Positions 36,748-45,573 of a stretch of DNA of 64,000 nucleotides are shown one piece after another (within the stretch, counting starts at the first letter, position 1; each line of letters opens with the position of its first letter). Origin of the DNA: CAVXGU01 sp963761615. Lineage in GTDB: Bacteria > Acidobacteriota > Vicinamibacteria > Vicinamibacterales > CAVVIG01. Both the position numbers and the translations under genes were made by a program. Below the pieces are notes generated by a model. That model had not been told where the DNA came from and made no database searches. It saw only the letters and a list, made by a program, of their open reading frames with translations. The stretch spans positions 62,001 to 126,000 of the forward strand of contig CAVXGU010000003.1 in NCBI GenBank assembly GCA_963761615.1, in the 5' to 3' direction.

Positions 36748-37029
36748 ATGCCTGACGGTAAGCGGATCGCTCGCGTCTCTACCAGCACACTCTTCCGCGA
36801 AGTGCAGGGCGAGTCTGTCCTCCTGCACTTGGAGAGCGGCGAGTATTTTGGTCTCGACGACGTCGGCACGCGCGTGTGGCAGTTGATCGTCGAGAAAGGC
36901 GATCTCGATCAGGTCGAAGCGGCAATGGCCGAGGAGTTCGACGTCGATCAGGAAGTTCTCTCGAGCGACCTGCGCCAGATGGTCGACGAACTTGCCGCCA
37001 AGCATCTCATTGAGATCGAGCGGACGTAG
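36748..37029 (+). CDS. PqqD-like RiPP recognition element protein
   Basis: The 93-residue protein of the PqqD/RRE fold has VLLHLESGEYFGLDDVGTRV, VWQLIVEKGDLDQVEAAMAE and SSDLRQMVDELAAKHLIEIE. Such proteins bind the leader peptide of ribosomally made peptides and deliver it to modifying enzymes. In lasso clusters they are called B1. ATG 36748 is chosen because the conserved region begins soon after. It lies on the plus strand next to a JmjC-type oxygenase, about 10.6 kb from the precursor gene, at the far end of the modification operon. Its role as leader binder there is inference. Confidence 0.8.
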   Translation: MPDGKRIARVSTSTLFREVQGESVLLHLESGEYFGLDDVGTRVWQLIVEKGDLDQVEAAMAEEFDVDQEVLSSDLRQMVDELAAKHLIEIERT

Positions 37030-37239
37030 CACCGTCCTCCTCCCTGCGGTCGATGTTCGCCACGGACGGTGAAGACCTAATCGGCCTCCCCTTACGGATT
37101 CACACGTACAAGATCGTTCCGAACCTCGAGTGCTGTTGGGTCCGGAAACCCGCTTCCGAGTGCTGACTGTGGGTGGCTGCGAGGGTCAGCGGTAAGGCGA
37201 CGCGGGGGGGGCGAAGGCGGAAATTGAGCGGTGGGAATC

Positions 37240-38178
37240 ATGAGCACCGTCGTCCCGGTCGAACGCTGCAGCCAATTGCGTCCTGAAGAATTCGAGCAGG
37301 AATTCTTCGCCGGCCAGGGCAGGCCGGTGATCGTCACCGATGCCATGGATCGGTGGAACGCTCGGCGGGAATGGAGCTTCGACTTCTTTGCCGAACGTTA
37401 CGGCGACCGTACGATCGCGATCGACTTCGAGACCCCGTCGGGCAAATATCAGCGCGTGATGAAGTTCGCCGAGTACGATGCGTTCATTCACGGACGAACG
37501 CATGGCATCCCGGGTTTCTGCGTCAATCGAACAAATGGCTGGCCGGTACCAGACCCGCCCGAGATGGCCGGCACGACGTTGTACTTGGCAGGCAAGTGGA
37601 ACGCGTTTCTGACTAACCCAGAACTCCTCGACGATATCGAACGGACACCGTACTTCGTGGACGACTGGCTGCAGAGGCTGCCGGGAGCCTTTCTCGAGTT
37701 GCTTCAAACGACGGACTTCCGTCCCCACTGGCTGATGTTCGGGCCAGAAGGATCACTCACACGACTCCATCGAGACTTCCTGCACTCACACGCGTACATT
37801 GCACAAATCGTGGGCCGCAAGCGCTGTCGGCTGTTCTCCCCTGATGATGCCGCGCTCATCGACCGGGACCGAGGCGGCACGGTCCAGGCTGGACCGGACG
37901 ACCTTCCGCCGTATGCCGGAGCGACCGCGTACGACTGCGTCGTCGAACCTGGCGAGATGCTCGTCGTTCCCGCGGACTGGCGGCATCGTGTTCTTGGTCT
38001 CGACTGTTCGATCTCGCTTGGCTACAACTTCTTCACCCGATCGAATTTTGGGGAGTACTTCCTCGCACTGTTCCAGAAACTGCCCGAACTCCTGGAATTC
38101 TTCGACAAGACGCCGGAGTGGCGCGAACGCCTGGACGTCTCCTGGAAGCACGGCCCCTTCGAGCGACACGTGGATTAG
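37240..38178 (+). CDS. JmjC/cupin-8 type 2-oxoglutarate Fe(II) oxygenase
   Basis: The 312-residue protein has the cupin-8/JmjC barrel: GRPVIVTDAMDRWNA near the N terminus, the iron ligands His177 and Asp179 (LTRLHRDFLHSH), a Lys in GRKRCRLFSP for 2-oxoglutarate, and His249 in VVPADWRHRVLGLD. Relatives hydroxylate protein side chains (FIH, JMJD5-like) or small molecules. ATG 37240 is preferred, GTG 37231 is possible. It follows the PqqD-like gene by 210 bases, and its 3' end overlaps the convergent last gene of the RiPP operon by four bases. Confidence 0.85.
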   Translation: MSTVVPVERCSQLRPEEFEQEFFAGQGRPVIVTDAMDRWNARREWSFDFFAERYGDRTIAIDFETPSGKYQRVMKFAEYDAFIHGRTHGIPGFCVNRTNGWPVPDPPEMAGTTLYLAGKWNAFLTNPELLDDIERTPYFVDDWLQRLPGAFLELLQTTDFRPHWLMFGPEGSLTRLHRDFLHSHAYIAQIVGRKRCRLFSPDDAALIDRDRGGTVQAGPDDLPPYAGATAYDCVVEPGEMLVVPADWRHRVLGLDCSISLGYNFFTRSNFGEYFLALFQKLPELLEFFDKTPEWRERLDVSWKHGPFERHVD

Positions 38179-38819
38179 GTCTCGGCGTCGTCCAGGCGCG
38201 CGAGCACCCGGTGATAGGACGGCCGCGACCGAAACCAGCCTGCCCACGCGATTTTCGGGGCCATTCCAAGAACGGGCGTGACGCGGTGGACGAGTTCCGG
38301 TGACAGCCGGAACAACACAGCGTCGCCTGGTGCGGTGTTGAGAACCCGCTGTTGAACGGTGCGCGTCGCCCGGTCGGCGATTTCCAGTACGCCTCCTTCG
38401 TAGGGCTCGCGGCCGAGGTTGACACTGATCGCCAACAATCTGTCCTGCACCAGATCCGAATGCCAGTCGAACTCCTCGTTGGCTTCGGCGCGAAGCGAGT
38501 AGATCCGCCCGCTGAAGCATCCGATGTGTCCGCACCCGGTGAGGGTATCGACCGCCTCGAAGAGCACATCGTCGTTCAGCAGAAACTCGATCAGTGCTTT
38601 TCCCTCCTCGCTGGCGACGATGACTTCGTGGCCCACATCGTGTTCGGATGCGACTAGCTCCGCGCCCTCTATCAATTGCCGCACGTCCGCAAAGAGTTCT
38701 GCGTCGAAGAACTGCGGTAGACGAATGACATGCGTCTCGTCGAACAGGTGACGGATGTGCACGCGGTCCTGCTCCGAGCACGCGAACCGCGTCTTGGTCC
38801 TGCTAATCTGGAGTTGCAT
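38175..38819 (-). CDS. 2OG-Fe(II) oxygenase (prolyl-4-hydroxylase-like)
   Basis: The 214-residue protein has a double-stranded helix with Fe ligands His120 and Asp122 (FDWHSDLVQDRLLAISVNLG) and His178 (LSPELVHRVTPVLG), and the strand EGGVLEIAD, close to the P4H/PKHD group. The start ATG 38819 lies 17 bases inside the end of the glycosyltransferase gene, so it is the last gene of the operon that begins before the RiPP precursor. It would hydroxylate a peptide residue or small molecule. The target is unknown. Confidence 0.84.
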   Translation of the reverse strand: MQLQISRTKTRFACSEQDRVHIRHLFDETHVIRLPQFFDAELFADVRQLIEGAELVASEHDVGHEVIVASEEGKALIEFLLNDDVLFEAVDTLTGCGHIGCFSGRIYSLRAEANEEFDWHSDLVQDRLLAISVNLGREPYEGGVLEIADRATRTVQQRVLNTAPGDAVLFRLSPELVHRVTPVLGMAPKIAWAGWFRSRPSYHRVLARLDDAET

Positions 38820-41160
38820 CGTCCGTCCGTCGACGTGCGGCGCGTGCATAGAACGCCTCCAGTGCACGGACGCAGCGAGTGTCGTCGTACAAGTGCGGGT
38901 GCCCCTCGACGATTTGTGCCGAAACCTCACGGCGCCAGGGCGTATCCGCGGCGAGCCGGGCGGCGATATCGACGTACGCCTCGGCATTGTGCGCAATCGT
39001 GGTCGTGACGCCCAATGCCGTCAGGAAGGCCGCCGAATGCCGGCCGCGCATGGCCCCTCGTGGCCAAGTGACGATCGGCAGTCCGACCGCCAGCGCTTCG
39101 AGCGCCGTGTGGCCGCCCGACCACCGCACGGTGTCGAGGAAGACATCCGACAGCATCATCAGTTGGATGAATGTTGCACGGTCCATGGGCGGCAGAAAGA
39201 CGCAGCGCTCGCGCCCATCGAGTCCCGCGCTTGCGAATGCGCGTCTCAAGCGTTGTTCCAGGACACGCGCAGACGGATGACCCGCCACGAACACGAACTG
39301 CCCATCCGGTACTCGGCCCGCGAGTGCCACGAACAACGCGTCGTGGTCAGGGAGGTACTTGTAGGGAGATTGACAGCTGAGGAAGATCGGTCGGTGATCG
39401 CGAATCCCAAAATCACGCCGCGCTCTGGACAGGGGCGGCAGACGTGGACGCTCAAACGCCACGCCGATGCCCGGGAGGCGTACCAGACGCTCGGTGTAGT
39501 AACGCGCCCCGTCCGATGGCTCCATCAAGGCGGACGAGATGAAGAAGTCGATCGTTGGCAGCCCCGTGGTGACCGGGTGACCCCAGGCCGCGCATTGGAC
39601 GGGGGCGAGACGGAGCGACGCAAGTTGGGTGACGAGCGGCACCATGCCGATGTCGAGGTAGACGAGGACGTCGAGGCCGTCGCGAGCGACTTGGGGAGCG
39701 ATCGCCTCGACATCGCCCCTCAAGTGACGGAAGGTGTCGGAGGCGGCTGCGAACGCACTGGTGACGTCGTCGCTTCCCCCGTCAACGTGGTAGGCGTAAA
39801 GCTCGAATTGACTGCGATCCGCGTGCTGCAACCAGCCGAGGAAGAGCCGCCCAACGACGTGACTGCGGAGGTGCGCCGAGAGATAGCCGACGCGGATCCG
39901 GCCCATCGTTGCCGGTCTCTGCTCGGTGTGCAACGTCGCGGACCACTCGGGGAATGCGGCCCCCATGATCGCCGTCGCCCATTGTCCGAACCGCCGCTGG
40001 AGTATGCGGTCGTTGTGCCCCTGATATGGCAAGTAAAAGTTGTCGATCTCGCCGAGCGCCTCTGCTGCTGCACGCCGCTGATCGGGTGTGTCCAGGTGCG
40101 TCTCGCCCACCACGTGCGCGAGTCCCCGAGCATAGCGACGCCGCGTGCGACGCAGTTCCACGGGATCCCGGTAGACCGCTGGCAGGATCAGATGTGCGAG
40201 CCATCCCAGCAGAAGGCTGTCCGGGACCGTGGCGGCCCCCTGGCGAACCACGGTCCGCGCGTCGTCCGTGCGGCCGACCGCGTGCAGCGTCGTCGCGAGG
40301 CGGTGACGCAGTGCCGCGTCCGCCGGATGGCGAGTGACTCCTGCCTGGAGCACTGCGATTGCTCGATCCCAGGCGGCGAGTTCTGCATGACATGATGCGA
40401 GGGCGGCGAAGACTTCCGGTCCAGCCGACGCCGACACAGCGGCCGGCCGCAGCGATTCGACGGCCTCGGCATATCTCCCGGCGCCAGACAGCGTGAGCCC
40501 GCGCGCCACGGCCATGCGAGCCTCGTTCCCGGACAGCCGGCAGGCGGTCGACAGACCGTCGAGCACCGCGGGATCGTGTGGCGATGCCCGGAACGCGGCG
40601 ATGTAGCTGGTGATCGCCGCCTCGAAGTGCCTCTGCGCAAGGAGCACGTTGCCGAGTCGCACATGATCCGGGACGCTGCGACGGCTTGAGGCCAGGCGCC
40701 GGCATGTCGCCTCGAGGTCGGCGAGCGTCGCCGGCCGATCTATCGAACCACCGGATCTGCCCCAGGCGGTCGGCGGCGTGGATTGCGTGGCGAGCCCGTC
40801 GAACACGATTCGCATGTACTCGGCTGCAGCCGCAGGCCCGATCGCATCATCTGCGAGCAACGGTGCGATCACGTGGTGATGGAGAGCGACCTGGGGTGCC
40901 AGTTCGAGTGCACGTGTAGCAGCCGCAAGCGCCTCGGCCTTTCGGCCAGACCCACGACAGACATTGGACAACCCCGCCCACGCGCCGGCATCAAGAGGTT
41001 CACGTTCGGACAGTTCGCGATAGACGCGCTCAGCGGCACCCGGGTCGCCGCGCGTCAGGAGCACCTCGGCGTCAGCGAGGGCGGCAGCTCGCTCAGCGCG
41101 CCGGCGATCATAGACCGCGCGAAGGTCCGACAGGGTGCTGAAGAGAGTCGTGGCGTTCAC
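38803..41160 (-). CDS. TPR-GT41 glycosyltransferase (OGT/SPINDLY-like)
   Basis: The 785-residue protein has N-terminal TPR repeats (about 20-330, for example AERVYRELSEREPLDAGAW, AALHHH-like ALHHHVIAPLLADD and EVFAALASCHAELAAWDRA) and a C-terminal GT41 domain with RIRVGYLSAHLRSHVVGRLF, LDVLVYLDIGM, APVQCAAWGHPVTTGLPTID, FLSCQSPYKYLPDHD, DVFLDTVRWSGGHTALEALA and GLPIVTWPRG. These match the UDP-binding and catalytic elements of O-GlcNAc/O-fucose protein transferases. The start GTG 41160 overlaps the stop of the upstream TPR gene (GTGA). Sitting in a RiPP operon, it may glycosylate the peptide or a partner protein. Confidence 0.87.
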   Translation of the reverse strand: MNATTLFSTLSDLRAVYDRRRAERAAALADAEVLLTRGDPGAAERVYRELSEREPLDAGAWAGLSNVCRGSGRKAEALAAATRALELAPQVALHHHVIAPLLADDAIGPAAAAEYMRIVFDGLATQSTPPTAWGRSGGSIDRPATLADLEATCRRLASSRRSVPDHVRLGNVLLAQRHFEAAITSYIAAFRASPHDPAVLDGLSTACRLSGNEARMAVARGLTLSGAGRYAEAVESLRPAAVSASAGPEVFAALASCHAELAAWDRAIAVLQAGVTRHPADAALRHRLATTLHAVGRTDDARTVVRQGAATVPDSLLLGWLAHLILPAVYRDPVELRRTRRRYARGLAHVVGETHLDTPDQRRAAAEALGEIDNFYLPYQGHNDRILQRRFGQWATAIMGAAFPEWSATLHTEQRPATMGRIRVGYLSAHLRSHVVGRLFLGWLQHADRSQFELYAYHVDGGSDDVTSAFAAASDTFRHLRGDVEAIAPQVARDGLDVLVYLDIGMVPLVTQLASLRLAPVQCAAWGHPVTTGLPTIDFFISSALMEPSDGARYYTERLVRLPGIGVAFERPRLPPLSRARRDFGIRDHRPIFLSCQSPYKYLPDHDALFVALAGRVPDGQFVFVAGHPSARVLEQRLRRAFASAGLDGRERCVFLPPMDRATFIQLMMLSDVFLDTVRWSGGHTALEALAVGLPIVTWPRGAMRGRHSAAFLTALGVTTTIAHNAEAYVDIAARLAADTPWRREVSAQIVEGHPHLYDDTRCVRALEAFYARAARRRTDDATPD

Positions 41161-42687
41161 CGTCGAGAAAACAGCTCTCGGATCGTTCGCAGACCGCGGC
41201 GCTGTTGGCGCCATGCGCTGCGCATTCGCTCGGGAAGGCCGAACAAGGCCAGCAGGATGGCGTGGCCCAGTTCCAGGGTTGCCGCCGGCCACTCCCCCCT
41301 TCGGCCTGTACAGCCCGGCCATATGGAATCGGACGGCTTCGGTATCGGCCCGGCACGCGATGGCTGCTCGGTAGCTCTGGAGTGCACGCGCGGTGTCCCC
41401 AAGTGCGGTATAGCTCCGAGCCATCGCGACATACGTTGATCCGTGGGATGGATCGGATGGCAGCCCACCGGCCTGTGTGACGATCGGCCCGCGGAGAGCC
41501 CGTCGCCCTCGCAGTACCGAGATGATCGCCAACCCGTATTCGTTCAGGGCCTCGTGATGCCGCTGCTGGCGGCCGAGCGTCTCGCCGAGTGACCGATGCG
41601 CCTCGAGGAAGGCCTCATCGATCGCCGTCGCCTGTCGGAGCAGTCGCTCGGCTTCTGCCCAGTCCTCGCTCCTGGCGGCGAGCTTTCCCAGACCATAGTA
41701 TGCGACGGGATCATGAGGCTCAATCACAAGTGCGCGCCGATATTCGGCGCGTGCCTCTTCGTACCGCCCTTCACGGTAATAGGCGAGACCCGCGTTCCAG
41801 TATGGCGTGCAATACGAGGGATCCCGTCGCCGGGCCTCGCAGTACGCGGCGCGTGCATCAGCCTGGCGGCCCGCCTTGGCCAGAAGCTGCGCGAGCAGGT
41901 ATTGCGGCGCGGGGTGGGACGGCAGCAGGGCATCTGACGCCGCCAGCGCCCGCTCGGCTTCGGCATCGGCGCCGGCGTGCAGGCAGACGACGCCGTCCCT
42001 GAGCCGCGCGAAGCCCTCAGGCGATCCGATCTCGTTGCGGCCGAGACGCATGGCGAGCTCGTCACCCAGGTACTGGTACGCGAGCGGCGTGTAGCCGCCT
42101 TCGACCGAGTACGGAATGGTCACGAAGCTGGCCGTGATCCGAAGGGCCTCGAGCTGCGAAACCAGTTCGTCCGGCCAGCACCAGGGCAGGCGCGTCTGAC
42201 CGTCACTCTCCTGGTAGACGCGCGGCACGACGAGGTAATCGGTGTCGATGTCCAGAAGGACCGGCTCGGTGATCCCGCCGAGCACCGCCAGCGGTCCGAT
42301 CGTGACGGGGCGGCCCAGGATCGTCGCGGTGATTCGGTCGGCGGAGATCTTCATCCGCGACCGTTCCGGGTACCCGCGCAACACCTGCAGCACCTGCTTG
42401 GTGATCTCTCTTCGGTCGAACGCCCATGTTGGGTCCGGAACGATCCAGAACACTTCGCGGACGATGCGGTTCCTGAGCGCTGGACAGATGAAGTTGGCGA
42501 TCGTGATCGGAGTCTTCTCGTCGATGCAGAACATGTCGTGATGCGCATCGATGTGGACGAGGATCTGATCGCGCAATCCAGCCGATCGCCACGCATAGTA
42601 CGCGGCATCGTGGTTCTCCATCAGCACGACGTGGCGCGTCGTGCGGGCGACGCCGGCGGTGCCAGACGATGTGACTGCGTCAGCCAT
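41157..42687 (-). CDS. UPF0489 (peptide-arginase-like) domain plus TPR protein (frameshifted)
   Basis: One base too many in the run of six C at 41294-41299 breaks this gene. Removing it gives about 509 residues ending RTIRELFSRR at 41157. Residues 17-260 match UPF0489, with ureohydrolase-like metal motifs LMENHD (24-27), HIDAHHDM (45-52) and LLDIDTDYL (146-150). Members of UPF0489 such as OspR are peptide arginases that turn Arg into ornithine in RiPPs. Residues about 270-500 are TPR repeats (YCTPYWNAGLAYYREGRYEE). The start is ATG 42687 (or 42699), overlapping the methyltransferase gene by eight bases. The precursor core contains Arg residues that could be substrates. Confidence 0.78.
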
Positions 42688-43642
42688 GGTCGAGACCATC
42701 GGCGACCGATCCCAGGATTTCTGTTCCCTGGCCCCGAACGCGCGCGATGGCCGCGGGTACGTCGAGATCTCCCAGAAACGTGGACTGGGCAAAGGTCAGC
42801 GTCGCCGAGCCGATGCCGTTCTGGAACACCCGTGCACGCCAGCTCCAGACTTCGCCACGGCGGCCGGTGCGTTCGAGGACGACCTCCAGACGGTCGCCCT
42901 TCGCAAGGTCGACCGATTGCGGCCATGGAAAGAACGCGTGTCTCGGAAGTCCGCTGGCGTTGAGAACGATGCCGTCGGCGAGATCTACGACCGACCAGAG
43001 TGCGATGCCGTGAGCGGTCGCCGCCAGCGGGGTGGTTGCCTCGGCTTCAATCCGCAGGGTGCGACCACGGGACGCGCGGTAGTCGACGCTGGCCACCTCA
43101 CCGAAGTCGATCAACCGTGAAGTCGCCGCATCGGACACAGACCAAGTGTTTACCGCCGCTGTACGCGCTGCGGTCAGGTCCCATGTGTCGCTCGCCCATG
43201 GCATCACGTGTTTCGCGTATTGGGCTTCCGCCGACACCACAGCGAGGCGCAGTGTCTCGCGACGCGGAATGCCGTTCGCGAGACGTGTCATCTTCTCGGC
43301 CGCGGCGTCTGCGAACAGATCTATCAGACTCTCGCCGTGAATTGGACACCCCGGGGGTGTGTGGGCGAGCACGACATCGAAACGGGCATCGGACGGGCAG
43401 GCGTCGAGAGCATGGACGTACACGACCGACTCCAGGCAGCGGTTGGCTCGAGCGATGTCCATCGCCACGGCGGTCGCGTCCCGAGCTTGGACCGAGTACA
43501 CACGCGAAGCGCCGCACCGGACCGCGTGCACAGCGCGCTGGCCGAAGGCGCCACCGAGGTCGAGTACGCACGCTCCCGGCCTGATGACGCGGCGCATTGC
43601 GTCGGCCCACTGTTGAGTGAGAAGCGACGAGGAAAGGGACAC
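42680..43642 (-). CDS. PRMT-like SAM methyltransferase, degenerate motif I
   Basis: The 320-residue protein has a Rossmann SAM domain (CVLDLGGAFGQRAVHAVRCG, SRVYSVQARDATAVAMDIAR) and a C-terminal beta-barrel region like arginine methyltransferases (VVDLADGIVLNASGL, WPQSVDLAKGDRLEVVLERT). Motif I reads LGGAFGQ where GxGxG is usual, and the double-Glu loop is replaced by AHTPPGCP, so it may not methylate Arg or may be catalytically weak. It starts at GTG 43642, 3 bases after the PhyH-type gene, and shares its fold with the paralogue at 44626-45573. Confidence 0.75.
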   Translation of the reverse strand: MSLSSSLLTQQWADAMRRVIRPGACVLDLGGAFGQRAVHAVRCGASRVYSVQARDATAVAMDIARANRCLESVVYVHALDACPSDARFDVVLAHTPPGCPIHGESLIDLFADAAAEKMTRLANGIPRRETLRLAVVSAEAQYAKHVMPWASDTWDLTAARTAAVNTWSVSDAATSRLIDFGEVASVDYRASRGRTLRIEAEATTPLAATAHGIALWSVVDLADGIVLNASGLPRHAFFPWPQSVDLAKGDRLEVVLERTGRRGEVWSWRARVFQNGIGSATLTFAQSTFLGDLDVPAAIARVRGQGTEILGSVADGLDHG

Positions 43643-43645
43643 CAG

Positions 43646-44629
43646 CTAGGCCGGCGGTTTGGGGCGGAGGCGCTCGAGCAGACGCTCGGCGAGGGTCACG
43701 TGCCTGGCGGCGCGACAGTCGATTGCGTGATACTCCGCGATTGCATTCGCAATCACCCACAGCCTCTCTTCGAATGATGGCAGGCGATCGGCGCGGCCGG
43801 CGGCCAGCGTGTCACTCAATACCGAAGGCGGCGCGTCGGCGCCGACCAATTCCATTGACATACTCACGCGTGGGTCTCCCGCTTCCTGGCGGGCGGAGCC
43901 CCAGTGGACAACGCGTGCATTCCACGCCAAAATCGACCCTTGGAGTACTGGCAACGCCCGGCTCGCTTGCAGCAACGCCAGCACATCTCCCATAGCCAGG
44001 GCGGGCTTCTCGAACCAGTCGCCCGAGCTCGAAGGCAGCACGCGGTCGAGCGGCACCACGTGCATGCATCCCTCGTCCGTCGTGGCATTGCTCAACGCCA
44101 CCCAGACGGTGAGGCGAAGCGTATCCCCGTTGTTGTCGACGTGCGGCGCCCATCCAGACTCGCCTCGCGCGCGGGCGACGATGTGAGTCCAGAGATACGG
44201 CGTTTGCCGGTAGCCGGGACCGAGAATGGCCGAGAAGAGATCGACCAGGGCGGGGTGTCTCGCTATTTGCCAGAGCTCGTCGTACACCCAGGCGAACACC
44301 GGTGGCCAGCCAGCACGGTCGACGGCTTGTACGCCGGCGAGCATGGCGGCCGCTGCCGACGTTGGAACCGCGCGTTCGAGCTTCAGGTAGCCCTCGCTCC
44401 CGAAGCGCCGCACGATCTCGTCGCGGCGAGCCGGTTCCGGCGGTTCGATTGCGATCGGACCTCTCGAGTCAGCGGCGGCGACGCTCAGTGTGGGCGCGAG
44501 AGTCCTCCAGTAGTCCGGTGAGACCGCCCGTTCCAGGTGCGTTTCGAGCTCTGTGCCCCTCAGACGCGCACTCTCGAAGAGGTCTCGCGCGACGGCGGCA
44601 GGCGATGGCCGGGGACTGGAGCTCATCAC
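43646..44629 (-). CDS. PhyH-family Fe(II)/2OG dioxygenase
   Basis: The 327-residue phytanoyl-CoA-dioxygenase-like protein has iron ligands His163 and Asp165 (GWAPHVDNNGD), the strand LRLTVWVALSNATTDEGCMH-VVP, and His242 (NARVVHWGSARQ). This family hydroxylates many natural products, including peptides. ATG 44629 overlaps the stop of the upstream PRMT-like gene (ATGA), and the next gene starts 3 bases downstream, so it is embedded between the two methyltransferases. A role in hydroxylating the RiPP is likely but unproven. Confidence 0.85.
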   Translation of the reverse strand: MMSSSPRPSPAAVARDLFESARLRGTELETHLERAVSPDYWRTLAPTLSVAAADSRGPIAIEPPEPARRDEIVRRFGSEGYLKLERAVPTSAAAAMLAGVQAVDRAGWPPVFAWVYDELWQIARHPALVDLFSAILGPGYRQTPYLWTHIVARARGESGWAPHVDNNGDTLRLTVWVALSNATTDEGCMHVVPLDRVLPSSSGDWFEKPALAMGDVLALLQASRALPVLQGSILAWNARVVHWGSARQEAGDPRVSMSMELVGADAPPSVLSDTLAAGRADRLPSFEERLWVIANAIAEYHAIDCRAARHVTLAERLLERLRPKPPA

Positions 44630-45573
44630 GATGCAGATCCAATCCCGGGTTCCGACGGTCCCTGGTCGAAGACGCGCGTCGCGCGCTGGTCCTCGGCGCC
44701 GGAAATCTCAGTTCGCCACCGCCACTCGTAGTCATCGCGGGTCGGGAAGCCGTGAAGCTCGATCGCGACGCTGGCGTCCCTGGATAATCGGACCGGTTCG
44801 GGCCAAGGCAGATAGCCCTGTCCGTACAACAGGTCGGGCTCGCCGGGACGATTCGAAATACGGATGCCGTCGACCAAGCGGCTGTCGAACCAGACGACGA
44901 AGCCGTGGCAGTCCGACGGAGTCAGTGACGTCCACTCCCCACGGCCGTCGAACTCATCCTTGTCGTGGCGGGTGTAGTCGATCGTGCCAAGACACCGCGG
45001 CGGAGCCAGGAACCGTCCGGGGACGGTGCGACACTTCACCCACGTGTTCACAACAGCCCGCCGTGCGGCGGACACATCGACGCCGCATGCGTCCCGCGCC
45101 CACGCGCCCACGTGGCTCCGATAGAGCGCCGGCGCGGTCACGGGCGCAGCCCAGATTTCGTCCGCTAACGGCAGCATGTGGCCTCCTGGGCGCAGCCATC
45201 GCTGTCGCGCGTCGCGGCTCACCTGAATCTGTCGGTCTGGAAGTACGCCACGGACATCGATCACGACGACGTCCACGGGCTCTGGCAATCGAACGCGGTC
45301 AGATGTCTCCTGGATCAACGTGACGCGGTCGCGCCCGGCGTTCGCTTCGACGATTGTTCGCGCGAGTGTCGCCACCGCGCCGGGCTCGATCGCGTACACA
45401 CGCCGGGCTCCGGCCCGGCAGGCGGCAAGGGAGAAGATGCCCGTGCCACTGCCGACATCGGCGACCACGTCACCCGGACGCACGACACGGTCGATTGCCG
45501 CGACGTACGCTTCGACGCGCACCCGGTCGGACAACATCATCCCGTGCTCGAGAACGTCGTATTGCCTACACAT
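44626..45573 (-). CDS. PRMT-like SAM methyltransferase
   Basis: The 315-residue protein has the arginine-methyltransferase layout: an N-terminal HGMMLSDRVRVEAYVAAIDR helix region, SAM motif I VVADVGSGTGIFSLAACRAG, ARRVYAIEPGAVATLARTIV, VDVVVIDVRGVLPD at the position of the double-Glu loop (with neither Glu), and a C-terminal barrel (HGFVVWFDSRLVDGIRISNR, WPEPVRLSRDASVAIELHGF). The intact motif I suggests real SAM binding. The loss of the double Glu argues for an acceptor other than Arg. ATG 45573 overlaps the kinase gene by eight bases. Confidence 0.8.
   Translation of the reverse strand: MCRQYDVLEHGMMLSDRVRVEAYVAAIDRVVRPGDVVADVGSGTGIFSLAACRAGARRVYAIEPGAVATLARTIVEANAGRDRVTLIQETSDRVRLPEPVDVVVIDVRGVLPDRQIQVSRDARQRWLRPGGHMLPLADEIWAAPVTAPALYRSHVGAWARDACGVDVSAARRAVVNTWVKCRTVPGRFLAPPRCLGTIDYTRHDKDEFDGRGEWTSLTPSDCHGFVVWFDSRLVDGIRISNRPGEPDLLYGQGYLPWPEPVRLSRDASVAIELHGFPTRDDYEWRWRTEISGAEDQRATRVFDQGPSEPGIGSAS

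Noticed and set aside
37053..37166. 37-codon open frame between the PqqD-like and JmjC genes
   Set aside because: No leader motif or ribosome site convincing enough to call a second precursor peptide; too short to support alone.
38803..42792. One uninterrupted minus-strand frame of 1329 residues covering UPF0489, TPR and GT41 regions
   Set aside because: The join near 41.2 kb reads as low-sense sequence, while the alternative frame continues the TPR protein to a stop that overlaps a GTG start (GTGA). Two genes with one frameshift explain the data better than a giant fusion.
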